NCBI GenBank assembly: GCA_031267205.1
Contig: JAIRZN010000138.1
Coordinates: 1-16,780 of the forward strand
DNA: 16,780 nucleotides
DNA from: Tannerellaceae bacterium
Lineage (GTDB): Bacteria > Bacteroidota > Bacteroidia > Bacteroidales > Tannerellaceae
Direction of reading: 5' to 3'
Of this stretch, positions 1-7,463 are shown piece after piece (positions within the stretch are counted from its first letter, which is position 1; every line of letters begins with the position of its first letter). Under the pieces are notes generated by a model that had not been told where the DNA came from, did not search any database, and saw only the letters and a program-made list of their open reading frames with translations. The position numbers were made by a program, and so were the translations under genes.

Positions 1-66
1 TCCGCGCCGGCGAAAGCTACAAGTCCGCGCCGGCGTAACCGGCGAAAAAAAAATCAAATTTTTTTT
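1..66. repeat. Edge of a 23-bp repeat plus adjacent GC and A/T hairpins
   Basis: The 12-mer TCCGCGCCGGCG occurs at 1-12 and again at 24-35, a 23-bp period cut by the window edge, so a longer array may lie to the left. Each copy holds the perfect palindrome CGCCGGCG. It is followed by a GC hairpin (GCCGG 29-33 with CCGGC 39-43) and by a perfect 9-bp A/T hairpin (46-54 with 58-66, loop CAA). This looks like the terminator or repeat region behind an unseen upstream gene. Whether it terminates transcription is inference. Confidence 0.5.
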
Positions 67-99
67 ACCCATCCGACATCTCATTTTAAAAATTCCTCG

Positions 100-107
100 T
101 ATATTCG
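100..107 (+). promoter_or_regulatory. Weak candidate -7 box for the thr operon
   Basis: TATATTCG differs by one base from the Bacteroidetes -7 consensus TAnnTTTG. No convincing TTTG -33 element lies 19-21 bp upstream. It is the best candidate found between the window start and thrA. If used, the thr mRNA would carry a leader of about 400 nt that includes the whole 21-bp array. Confidence 0.22.
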
Positions 108-177
108 CGCACATTCAAACCTCTTATCCGAGTTCTTTCACATCATGAACCACTGACAGAGCGCAAGCGAAAAGGGC

Positions 178-187
178 TAATACGATG
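178..187 (+). repeat. Direct-repeat copy of the thrA start context, left of the array
   Basis: TAATACGATG here is identical to 517-526, where its ATG is the thrA start codon. The bases upstream are also alike (an A-rich run, then a C, before the shared 10-mer). The two copies bracket the 21-bp array almost exactly. This copy's ATG at 185-187 opens a frame into the repeats that ends at 463 and looks meaningless. Confidence 0.7.
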
Positions 188-195
188 GTCGCTTG

Positions 196-491
196 GGCCA
201 AGCAGATGGTCATTCCGGCCAAGCAGAGTGGCGTTAGGGCCAAGCAGAGTGGCGTTAGGGCCAAGCAGAGTGGCGTTAGGGCCAAGCAGAGTGGCGTTGG
301 GGCCAAGCAGATGGTCGTCCGGGGCCAAGCAGATGGTCGTCGGGGCCAAGCAGATGGTCGTCGGGGCCAAGCAGATGGTAGTCCGGGCCAAGCAGATGGT
401 AGTCCGGGCCAAGCAGATGGTAGTCCGGGGCCAAGCAGATGGTCGTCGGGGCCAAGCAGATAGTCGTCGGGGCCAAGCAGAGTGGCGTTTT
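196..491. repeat. Tandem array of 14 units of 21-22 bp upstream of thrA
   Basis: The core GGCCAAGCAGA starts at 196, 217, 238, 259, 280, 301, 323, 344, 365, 386, 407, 429, 450 and 471. The period is 21 bp, with two 22-bp steps at 301-323 and 407-429. Two tail types exist: A (GTGGCGTTAG, units 2-5 and a variant in unit 14) and B (TGGTCGTC or TGGTAGTCC, the others). Each unit can fold GGCCA or GCCA onto the TGG-containing tail around an AGCAGA loop. The open frames on both strands follow from a 7-codon period and are broken by the 22-bp steps, so I treat the array as non-coding. Its end is about 32 bp from the thrA start, so it is probably in the operon leader. Confidence 0.95.
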
Positions 492-523
492 GGGAAAGCA
501 AAATATTAAAAAGACATAATACG

Positions 524-2962
524 ATGAAAGTATTAAAGTTCGGTGGGACATCCGTAGGTTCCGTGTTGAGCATTTTAAATGTAAAGAAGATTGTAGAGGC
601 TATCGACGAGCCTGTAATTATTATCGTATCGGCTCTTGGAGGCATAACCGACAAGCTGCTTGCCATCTCCGCCCTCGCTTCCAAGGGAAATGCGGGCTAC
701 GAGGCGGACCTGTCGGAAATCGTGACCCGCCATCTGGAAGTTATAGAAGGAGTAATCCCCTGCGTCAGCTTGCAGAACGAGGTCAGGGAAGGAGTAATGA
801 GCCTGTTTGACGAGTTGGGCAACATACTGAAAGGCGTTTTCCTCATCAACGACCTTTCCTCCAAGACATCCGACACTATCGTGAGCTATGGCGAGCGTAT
901 CTCCTCGCTTATCCTTTCCAACGTTATAAAAGACGCACGGTTGTTTGATTCGCGCAAGTTCATCAAGACGGCCAAGCAGTTCAGCAAACATATTGTTGAT
1001 TTTGAGCTGACCAATCGACTGATCAGGCAAGCCTTTACGCCGCTGCCCCGCGTCTCGGTGGTTCCGGGATTCATATCATCAAGCAAGGAAAACGGCGAAG
1101 TGACCAACCTTGGACGCGGAGGCTCGGACTATACGGCCGCAATCCTGGCGACAGCGCTCGATGCCTCGACGCTTGAGATATGGACCGATGTGGACGGCTT
1201 TATGACTGCCGACCCGCGCGTAATCAGTTCCGCTTACGTGATCGACCGCCTGACCTTCACCGAAGCGATGGAGCTGTGCAATTTCGGAGCCAAGGTGATA
1301 TACCCGCCAACCATCTATCCTGTATATCACAAAAACATCCCTATCCGTATCCGTAACACCTTCAACCCCTGCGCCCCCGGCACATACATATCCAAGGAGC
1401 GCAACGATACGGGCAAATCTATGATTAAAGGCATATCCTCGATTAACGATACCTGCCTCATTACCGTGCAGGGGCTTGGCATGGTTGGTGTGATAGGTAT
1501 AAACTACCGTATCTTCAAGACCTTGGCCAAAAACGGTATAAGCGTGTTTATGGTTTCACAGGCGAGTTCCGAGAACAATACCACTTTTGCCGTATGCAAT
1601 GCCGACGCAGACCTGTCGGTCGTCGTCCTGAACGAAGAGTTCGCCCTTGAACGTGCACAAGGCGAGATCAGCGACATAGTGGCGGAAAAGGGACTTGCCA
1701 CCGTCGCCATCGTTGGCGAGAACATGAAGCGTACTCCGGGTATAGCCGGTAAGCTCTTCGGAACACTCGGCAGGGCCGGCATCAGCGTCATCGCCTGCGC
1801 ACAGGGAGCATCGGAGACGAATATCTCCTTCGTCATCAACCTCAAATACTTGCGCAAGGCGCTTAACTCGATACATGACTCCTTCTTCCTTTCGGAATAC
1901 AAGGTGCTTAATCTTTTCATTGCCGGCGTAGGAACGGTCGGAGGGAAACTGCTGGAACAAATACGTATCCAACAATCTACCCTGATGGAGCAAAACGCGC
2001 TTAAGCTAAGGGTCGTCGGGGTAGCTAACTCCAAGAAAGCGCTCCTGTCGCGAGAGGGATTGAACCTGGATACCTGCATCCGTGAGTTGAAAGAAGAGGG
2101 CGACAACAGTTCGCCGCGACACTTGTGCGAAGAGATACTGAAGATGAATATCTTCAACTCCGTCTTTGTGGATTGCACCGCCAGTGCGGAAATAGCCGGC
2201 ATATACGAGGAATTGCTGAAAAACAATATCTCGGTTGTAGCCGCTAACAAGGTGGCCGCCTCTTCACTGTACAGCAACTACGTAAAGCTGAAGGAGACGG
2301 CCCGCCAGCGTGACATCAAGTACCTCTTCGAGACTAACGTCGGCGCAGGCCTCCCTATTATCAACACAATGAACGACCTTATAAACAGCGGCGACCATAT
2401 ACTGGGATTAGAAGCGGTGCTTTCGGGTAGCCTCAACTTCATCTTCAATACACTGAGCGCCGACATTCCATTCAGCCGGGCGATAATGATGGCAAAGGAG
2501 GCGCGCTACGCTGAGCCTGACCCGCGTATCGACCTTAGCGGTAAAGACGTCATACGTAAATTGGTCATCCTGGCGCGCGAAGCCGGATATAAAGTCGAAC
2601 AAAAAGACGTAAAGCTGAATATATTCATCCCCGAAAAATATTTCGAAGGCTCGCTCGACGATTTCTGGAACAACATAAAGGAATTGGACGCCGAATTTGA
2701 AGCAATGCGTAAAAAGGTGGAAGCCGAAAAGAAACGCATACGCCTCGTAGCTAAAATGGAAAAGGGAAACTGCCAGGTAGGACTTCGGGAAGTGGACCGT
2801 TACCATCCCTTCTACGAACTGGAAGGTAGCAACAATATCATCATGATCTCTACCGAGCGCTACAACGATTACCCCATGATCATCAAGGGATATGGCGCAG
2901 GCGACAATGTTACGGCCGCCGGAGTATTCGCCGACATCATATCCATCGCTAACATACGCTGA
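524..2962 (+). CDS. thrA: Bifunctional aspartokinase / homoserine dehydrogenase
   Basis: This 812-residue cytoplasmic enzyme catalyses the first and third steps from aspartate towards threonine and methionine: phosphorylation of aspartate, and reduction of aspartate semialdehyde to homoserine. The N-terminal kinase domain (about 1-290) shows KFGGTSVGS at 5-13, then GRGGSDYTA and TDVDGFMTADPR. Two ACT-type regulatory domains follow (about 305-455), suggesting feedback inhibition by threonine. The dehydrogenase half starts near 463 with the Rossmann motif GVGTVG at 468-473, includes NVGAGLP and DLSGKD, and ends in GAGDNVTAAGVF. Length and order match E. coli ThrA (820 aa). I chose ATG 524 because the protein then begins MKVLKFGGTS as in relatives; a longer GTG start at 482 would lie inside the repeat array. 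The 25 bases before the start are A/T rich, as usual for this phylum. First gene of a three-gene operon. Confidence 0.97.
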   Translation: MKVLKFGGTSVGSVLSILNVKKIVEAIDEPVIIIVSALGGITDKLLAISALASKGNAGYEADLSEIVTRHLEVIEGVIPCVSLQNEVREGVMSLFDELGNILKGVFLINDLSSKTSDTIVSYGERISSLILSNVIKDARLFDSRKFIKTAKQFSKHIVDFELTNRLIRQAFTPLPRVSVVPGFISSSKENGEVTNLGRGGSDYTAAILATALDASTLEIWTDVDGFMTADPRVISSAYVIDRLTFTEAMELCNFGAKVIYPPTIYPVYHKNIPIRIRNTFNPCAPGTYISKERNDTGKSMIKGISSINDTCLITVQGLGMVGVIGINYRIFKTLAKNGISVFMVSQASSENNTTFAVCNADADLSVVVLNEEFALERAQGEISDIVAEKGLATVAIVGENMKRTPGIAGKLFGTLGRAGISVIACAQGASETNISFVINLKYLRKALNSIHDSFFLSEYKVLNLFIAGVGTVGGKLLEQIRIQQSTLMEQNALKLRVVGVANSKKALLSREGLNLDTCIRELKEEGDNSSPRHLCEEILKMNIFNSVFVDCTASAEIAGIYEELLKNNISVVAANKVAASSLYSNYVKLKETARQRDIKYLFETNVGAGLPIINTMNDLINSGDHILGLEAVLSGSLNFIFNTLSADIPFSRAIMMAKEARYAEPDPRIDLSGKDVIRKLVILAREAGYKVEQKDVKLNIFIPEKYFEGSLDDFWNNIKELDAEFEAMRKKVEAEKKRIRLVAKMEKGNCQVGLREVDRYHPFYELEGSNNIIMISTERYNDYPMIIKGYGAGDNVTAAGVFADIISIANIR

Positions 2963-2980
2963 CGTTAACAAGCAAATGTA

Positions 2981-4207
2981 ATGAAGAGTATCATCATTTT
3001 AGGCGATGGGATGGCCGACGAACCAATCCCCGCCCTTGGAGGGAAAACTCCCCTGCAATACGCCCGTACACCTTATATGGACATGCTGGCCGAACGAGGT
3101 GTTACGGGACGGCTGAAGACTGTCCCCGCCGGCTTTCATCCGGGTAGCGAAGTAGCTAACCTCTCCGTACTGGGATACAACCTGCCGGAAGTATACGAGG
3201 GCCGTGGAGCGCTGGAGGCGGCAAGCATGGGCGTCGTACTCCAACAAGGTGAACTCGCCTTGCGCTGTAACCTGGTTTGCATAGAAGACGGTGTAATAAA
3301 GAACCATTCCGCCGGACATATACATACCGAAGAGGCCGACGAGCTTATCCGCTACCTGAACGCTGAGTCGGGATACGGGCAGGTGATGTTTCACACCGGC
3401 GTCTCTTACCGCCACCTGCTGGTTGTCAAGGGGGGCGATAAACGCATCGGTTGCACTCCCCCGCACGACGTCCCGCTGCAACCCTTCCGCCCGCTCATGG
3501 TAAAACCTCTCGTACCTGAGGCCGGGGAGACGGCCGCACTGTTAAACCGACTGATACTTAAATCGCAGGAACTCCTCGCCGGACATCCGGTAAACAAACG
3601 ACGGGTAGCCGCAGGCAAAGACCCCGCCAACAGTATATGGCCCTGGTCGCCCGGCTATCGTCCGGCCATGCAGACACTCGACCGGATGTACGGCACAGGC
3701 AAAAGCGCCGTAATATCGGCCGTCGACCTGATACGGGGTATCGGGGTATACGCCGGAATGGAAGTCATACACGTCGACGGCGCCACCGGACTATACGACA
3801 CTAACTACGAGGGCAAGGCCAAAGCCGCCCTGGAGGCCCTGAAGACTAACGATTTCGTCTACCTGCACATCGAAGCCAGCGACGAGGCGGGGCACGAGGG
3901 CGACGTGGGGTTGAAGGTAAAGACTATCGAATACCTCGACGACAGGATCGTACGCCCAATCTATGAAGCTATCCTGACATGGAACGAACCGGTAGCCATA
4001 GCCGTACTGCCCGACCACCCGACGCCTTGCTCCATCAGGACGCATACCGACCGGCCTGTACCCTTCCTTATCTTTAAACCGGGGCAAAAGCCGGATTCTG
4101 TTGTCAAGTATGATGAGTTTTCGGTAGAAAATGGTAAATTTGCCGTATTGAACGAAAACCAATTCATTAAAGAACTCATAGGATATGAAGTATTACAGCA
4201 CAAATAA
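2981..4207 (+). CDS. ApgM-like phosphotransferase, probable alternative homoserine kinase
   Basis: A 408-residue member of the alkaline-phosphatase superfamily, related to archaeal-type cofactor-independent phosphoglycerate mutase (ApgM). Visible metal and catalytic positions are D9 in GDGMAD, the likely phospho-serine S56 in GSEVAN, D301 and H305 in DEAGHEGD, D345-H346, and H355 in THTDRPVP. It starts 18 bp after thrA and overlaps thrC by 23 bp, so all three are almost certainly co-transcribed. The classical GHMP-family homoserine kinase ThrB is absent from the operon. From memory of work on Bacteroides thetaiotaomicron, the gene in this position is needed for threonine synthesis and is proposed to phosphorylate homoserine. 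I infer that role here; many databases would call it a phosphoglycerate mutase. Family assignment is firm, substrate is not. Confidence 0.9.
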   Translation: MKSIIILGDGMADEPIPALGGKTPLQYARTPYMDMLAERGVTGRLKTVPAGFHPGSEVANLSVLGYNLPEVYEGRGALEAASMGVVLQQGELALRCNLVCIEDGVIKNHSAGHIHTEEADELIRYLNAESGYGQVMFHTGVSYRHLLVVKGGDKRIGCTPPHDVPLQPFRPLMVKPLVPEAGETAALLNRLILKSQELLAGHPVNKRRVAAGKDPANSIWPWSPGYRPAMQTLDRMYGTGKSAVISAVDLIRGIGVYAGMEVIHVDGATGLYDTNYEGKAKAALEALKTNDFVYLHIEASDEAGHEGDVGLKVKTIEYLDDRIVRPIYEAILTWNEPVAIAVLPDHPTPCSIRTHTDRPVPFLIFKPGQKPDSVVKYDEFSVENGKFAVLNENQFIKELIGYEVLQHK

Positions 4208-5510
4208 AAAAGCCCCCCTTGCCTCGCTCAAGAGAGCCGTCATTAAAGGGCTGGCAGGCGACAAAGGTTTGTATATGCCTGAGAACATCGACCTCATGAA
4301 AGATTTTGTGATTGGGGAAATGAAGAACATGACCTTCCAAGAAATATCCTGCGTGATAGCCAGAGCCTTGTTCGGCGACGACGTCGACGGCGATACCCTC
4401 GACAGGATCGTTAAAGACACCATCTCCTTCGACGCTCCTATCGTACACTTGCACGACAATATATACTGCCTCGAACTCTTCCACGGCCCGACAATGGCCT
4501 TTAAAGACGTGGGGGCGCGCTTCATGGCGCGTCTTCTGGCTTATTTCATAGACAAGGAAGGGGTCAAGGATGTGAACGTCTTAGTCGCTACATCGGGCGA
4601 TACAGGGAGCGCCGTAGCTAACGGCTTCCTCGGCATGGAAGGTATTAATGTATACGTGCTTTATCCTAAAGGCAAAGTGAGCGCCATACAGGAATGCCAG
4701 TTCGCTACACTTGGCAGGAATATTACTACGCTGGAAATCGACGGCACGTTCGACGACTGCCAGGCTATCGTCAAAGCCGCCTTTATGGACGAGGAAATGA
4801 ACGAACACTCTAAACTAACATCGGCCAACTCCATCAACGTCGCACGCTTCCTACCGCAATCATTCTACTACTTCTACGCATACGCCCAGTTAGACAAGAT
4901 AGGAAAGGCCGACAACCTGGTGATAAGCGTGCCCAGCGGCAACTTCGGCAACCTCGCAGCCGGACTCTTCGCTCACTGGATGGGACTGCCCGTCAAACGC
5001 TTTATAGCCGCCAACAACCGTAACGATGTCTTCCTCGATTACCTGCGCACGGGCCGGTACAAGTCGCGACCCTCCGTTTCTACATTAGCTAACGCCATGG
5101 ACGTGGGCGACCCAAGCAACTTCGCACGAATAACGGACCTGTTCAGTATCTACCCCAACCCATACGCTGCCATCCTCAAGCGTATATCAGGATACAGCTA
5201 TACCGACGAAGTGATTGCCGCTACAATGCGGCAGGTATATCGCCGGTACGGCTACGTCCTCGACCCTCACGGGGCTTGTGGATACGAAGCCTTGTCGGAA
5301 GAAAGGCAGGCATACGAACTCGCTAAGATCGAAACAGGCCTCTTCCTCGAAACCGCACATCCTGCCAAGTTCAAAGCCTCCGTCGATACCATACTCGGCG
5401 TCAACCTCGATGTCCCGGACAAACTTCGCTCCTTTATGGAAGGTGAAAAACAAAGTATCTCCCTAAGCCGCGACTTCGAAGGCTTCAAGAGATACTTCCT
5501 CAGTAGATAA
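4185..5510 (+). CDS. thrC: Threonine synthase
   Basis: A 441-residue PLP enzyme that converts O-phosphohomoserine to threonine, the last step of the pathway begun by thrA. The N-terminus MKYYSTNKKAPLASL is typical of the family. The PLP lysine is K107 in GPTMAFKDVGARF. Next come the substrate and phosphate-binding segments ATSGDTGSAVANGF (135-148) and VPSGNFGNLAAG (249-260). The start at 4185 lies 23 bp inside the end of the preceding gene, which suggests translational coupling; a later start would remove the conserved N-terminus. The stop is 11 bp from the end of the convergent gene, with no obvious intrinsic terminator in the gap. Confidence 0.97.
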   Translation: MKYYSTNKKAPLASLKRAVIKGLAGDKGLYMPENIDLMKDFVIGEMKNMTFQEISCVIARALFGDDVDGDTLDRIVKDTISFDAPIVHLHDNIYCLELFHGPTMAFKDVGARFMARLLAYFIDKEGVKDVNVLVATSGDTGSAVANGFLGMEGINVYVLYPKGKVSAIQECQFATLGRNITTLEIDGTFDDCQAIVKAAFMDEEMNEHSKLTSANSINVARFLPQSFYYFYAYAQLDKIGKADNLVISVPSGNFGNLAAGLFAHWMGLPVKRFIAANNRNDVFLDYLRTGRYKSRPSVSTLANAMDVGDPSNFARITDLFSIYPNPYAAILKRISGYSYTDEVIAATMRQVYRRYGYVLDPHGACGYEALSEERQAYELAKIETGLFLETAHPAKFKASVDTILGVNLDVPDKLRSFMEGEKQSISLSRDFEGFKRYFLSR

Positions 5511-5521
5511 ACGCCGCAATC

Positions 5522-6721
5522 CTACCTCTTAATCAATTTGAAGGTGCGCCCGCTACCTGTTTTTACAAAATATGCGCCTGCGGACAGGCGGGCGACGGGA
5601 ATCGCTTCCGCTTCGCTACGGGCTACGTCCGTGATGAGCAGGCTGCCTTTGAAATCATAAATGCCGATCGTTTCACCCGGCTGCAAACCGTATATGATTA
5701 CTTCCTCGACGGCCGGATCGTAGAAGAGGCCTCCGCCGTCTTCACGGATGCCTTCGGCCGAGGTTGAACCGTCGCCGACGAATACTGCCAAGGCTTTGGA
5801 TTCAGGTGTGGAGAGCGTAGTGGGGATGCCGTTCTTCCACAGCGTCGCACCGTAGCCGTCCCTCTGCCCCGCTATGTAGATGTCGTTGCCTGATCCGTGC
5901 ACGGAATTGAATTGCGCACCGGCCGTTGTCGCAGCCACGCCATTAGTCCACAAAATCGCATTAGAGGACGATTCTCTATATCCTGTTACATATACATTAT
6001 TATTATGCGCATAAACAGACGTGGTTTGATAATCGCCGGGAAGGGGCGTGTGCGTTCCGTTTTTCCATAAATGCGCACCGTTGTCGTGTCCCGTTACATA
6101 TACATTTGAACCGTCGACGAACAGGGCCGTAGCCCACGGGTCGAAATCCGTCTCGCCGTCGGTAATATTCGTCGGCGTTCCGTTCTTCCACAGCCGTATG
6201 ATCCTCTTTGTCTTTTCACGCTCTACATCGCCAAGAACATACACGTCATTGCCGACAACATGTATAGCCCGCCCGATGGCCACTACGTATTCGCTACTGA
6301 TGCTGTTGGGGAAAATCGTCGGCACGCCGTTCTTCCAGAAGGCGGCCTTTTGTTTCCCGAAATTTATACTCACACTCCCCGCCAGGTAGACGTCGTTGTT
6401 AGACACAAAGACGCTAGTCGGAAACTCGCCCGTAGGAAATTCCGTCAAAACATTGTTCTTCCACATAATATACCTGGTGGAGGCGACGGAATTAGGCCTG
6501 TAAAACCCCGTCACGTACACATCTCCCCTGTAAACAAAAACGGAGGTTATAGAAACCGTGTATACAGCGTTTGGCATCGTGAGGTTAGTCAGGGCGCCGT
6601 TTTTCCATACCGCCGCCTGACGCCTGTCGGTAATGCCGCCCACGTAAACGTCCTGCGCAAAGATGCCGGTTGCCGTCAGGAGGGCCATCACCGCAATCAA
6701 AAGTAAGTTCCTTGTCTTCAT
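5522..6721 (-). CDS. Secreted repeat protein, likely seven-bladed beta-propeller with T9SS sorting domain
   Basis: A 399-residue predicted exported protein of unknown function. Residues 1-22 are a Sec signal peptide (MKTRN, then a hydrophobic core, with cleavage near FA-QD). Seven repeats of about 37-49 residues follow, each with a strand like NDVYVTG and ending in (L/A)xWKNG; the WKNG-like motifs are at 39, 87, 129, 178, 219, 258 and 295. Seven such units suggest a closed seven-bladed propeller. Residues about 325-399 form a C-terminal domain ending LSAGAYFVKTGSG, then FKLIKR, typical of type A T9SS sorting domains that are cleaved at the outer membrane. The protein is therefore probably on the surface or released. 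It is convergent with thrC and transcribed from its own promoter at 6764-6771. Ligand or partner cannot be deduced. Confidence 0.85.
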   Translation of the reverse strand: MKTRNLLLIAVMALLTATGIFAQDVYVGGITDRRQAAVWKNGALTNLTMPNAVYTVSITSVFVYRGDVYVTGFYRPNSVASTRYIMWKNNVLTEFPTGEFPTSVFVSNNDVYLAGSVSINFGKQKAAFWKNGVPTIFPNSISSEYVVAIGRAIHVVGNDVYVLGDVEREKTKRIIRLWKNGTPTNITDGETDFDPWATALFVDGSNVYVTGHDNGAHLWKNGTHTPLPGDYQTTSVYAHNNNVYVTGYRESSSNAILWTNGVAATTAGAQFNSVHGSGNDIYIAGQRDGYGATLWKNGIPTTLSTPESKALAVFVGDGSTSAEGIREDGGGLFYDPAVEEVIIYGLQPGETIGIYDFKGSLLITDVARSEAEAIPVARLSAGAYFVKTGSGRTFKLIKR

Positions 6722-6763
6722 ATTCGTACTCGTATTAATTTAATCGGTAAACTTCTATACCGG

Positions 6764-6771
6764 CAAAGGTA
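6764..6771 (-). promoter_or_regulatory. Bacteroidetes -7 box for the propeller gene
   Basis: CAAAGGTA on the + strand reads TACCTTTG on the minus strand, a perfect TAnnTTTG match 42 bp before the start at 6721. A clear TTTG -33 element is not seen at the expected distance. Confidence 0.6.
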
Positions 6772-6837
6772 AACGACGCACTTTACGCCTCCTTCCCCAT
6801 ATCAGGGGACGAATAAGGAAGATGGGCTGCAAAAAAT

Positions 6838-6845
6838 TATCTTTG
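6838..6845 (+). promoter_or_regulatory. Bacteroidetes -7 box for the AlaX-like gene
   Basis: TATCTTTG is a perfect TAnnTTTG match ending 19 bp before the ATG at 6865, a normal leader length for this phylum. No convincing -33 TTTG is seen. It is divergent from the promoter at 6764-6771. Confidence 0.55.
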
Positions 6846-6864
6846 CCGTCTAAACATATAAAAA

Positions 6865-7368
6865 ATGGAACACCACGAAGTATCGCCGACCGGCCGGCAG
6901 TTGTCAATAGAAGAGCCGCATGTACTGAACGAACACAACAAGACCGAGTATCCTCCGATGCATACGGCGGAGCATATACTCAACCGGACTATGGTCGGGA
7001 TGTTCGGCTGCGGACGTTCGCGCAACGCGCATATAGAGAAGAAAAAGAGCAAATGCGATTACTTGTTGGATGAAGCGCCCTCCGCAGGTGTCATGGACGA
7101 AGTGGAGCGCAGGGTAAACGAGGTGATAGACATGCACCTGCCCGTCACGATCGACTTCCTGACACGCGAAGAGGCCGCCGGCATCGTAGACTTGAGCAAA
7201 CTGCCCGGTAACGTGAGCGAAACGCTGCGCATAGTGCGCGTAGGCGATTACGACGCCTGCGCCTGCATAGGCGATCATGTCGGCAATACGTCCGAGATAG
7301 GTCGCTTCAAGCTGCTTAACTGTGATTATGCAGAAGGAAGGCTTCGCGTACGCTTCAAACTTATGTGA
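6865..7368 (+). CDS. AlaX-like trans-editing alanyl-tRNA deacylase
   Basis: A 167-residue protein resembling the free-standing editing (second additional) domain of alanyl- and threonyl-tRNA synthetases. The zinc-binding signatures are both present: HTAEH at 33-37 and CIGDH at 134-138 (HxxxH and CxxxH). Such proteins hydrolyse mischarged Ser- or Gly-tRNA(Ala) in the cytoplasm; which substrate is used here cannot be told. The length fits the short AlaX class without the synthetase body. The start follows a good -7 box by 19 bp. uvrA follows after 95 bp with its own promoter, so the genes are probably separately controlled though readthrough is possible. Confidence 0.82.
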   Translation: MEHHEVSPTGRQLSIEEPHVLNEHNKTEYPPMHTAEHILNRTMVGMFGCGRSRNAHIEKKKSKCDYLLDEAPSAGVMDEVERRVNEVIDMHLPVTIDFLTREEAAGIVDLSKLPGNVSETLRIVRVGDYDACACIGDHVGNTSEIGRFKLLNCDYAEGRLRVRFKLM

Positions 7369-7425
7369 TACGTCCGCCGACAATGTCGCCTGCGCCGTTA
7401 AGGGGGGCCTTTCGGAATTATCTCT

Positions 7426-7433
7426 TACCTTTG
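7426..7433 (+). promoter_or_regulatory. Bacteroidetes -7 box for uvrA
   Basis: TACCTTTG is a perfect TAnnTTTG match 30 bp before ATG 7464. It lies inside the longer open frame that begins at GTG 7365, which supports the shorter uvrA start. Confidence 0.55.
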
Positions 7434-7463
7434 TCGGTATTAATAAACGTAGGCAATAATAAT

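Noticed and set aside
185..463. Repeat-encoded peptide or thr attenuator leader peptide upstream of thrA
   Set aside because: The frame exists only because the unit is seven codons long, is broken by 22-bp steps, and contains no threonine or isoleucine codon runs as an attenuator would.
196..491. CRISPR array
   Set aside because: Units are contiguous 21-22 bp repeats with no unique spacers, and no cas gene is present.
482..523. Longer thrA starting at GTG 482
   Set aside because: The extra 14 residues come from the last repeat unit; relatives begin at MKVLKFGGTS.
1504..2277. 257-residue open frame on the minus strand
   Set aside because: Antisense to thrA within its ACT and dehydrogenase domains; Ser/Leu-rich shadow of the real frame.
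7365..7463. Longer uvrA starting at GTG 7365
   Set aside because: The extension overlaps the AlaX stop, contains a perfect -7 box, and resembles no UvrA N-terminus.
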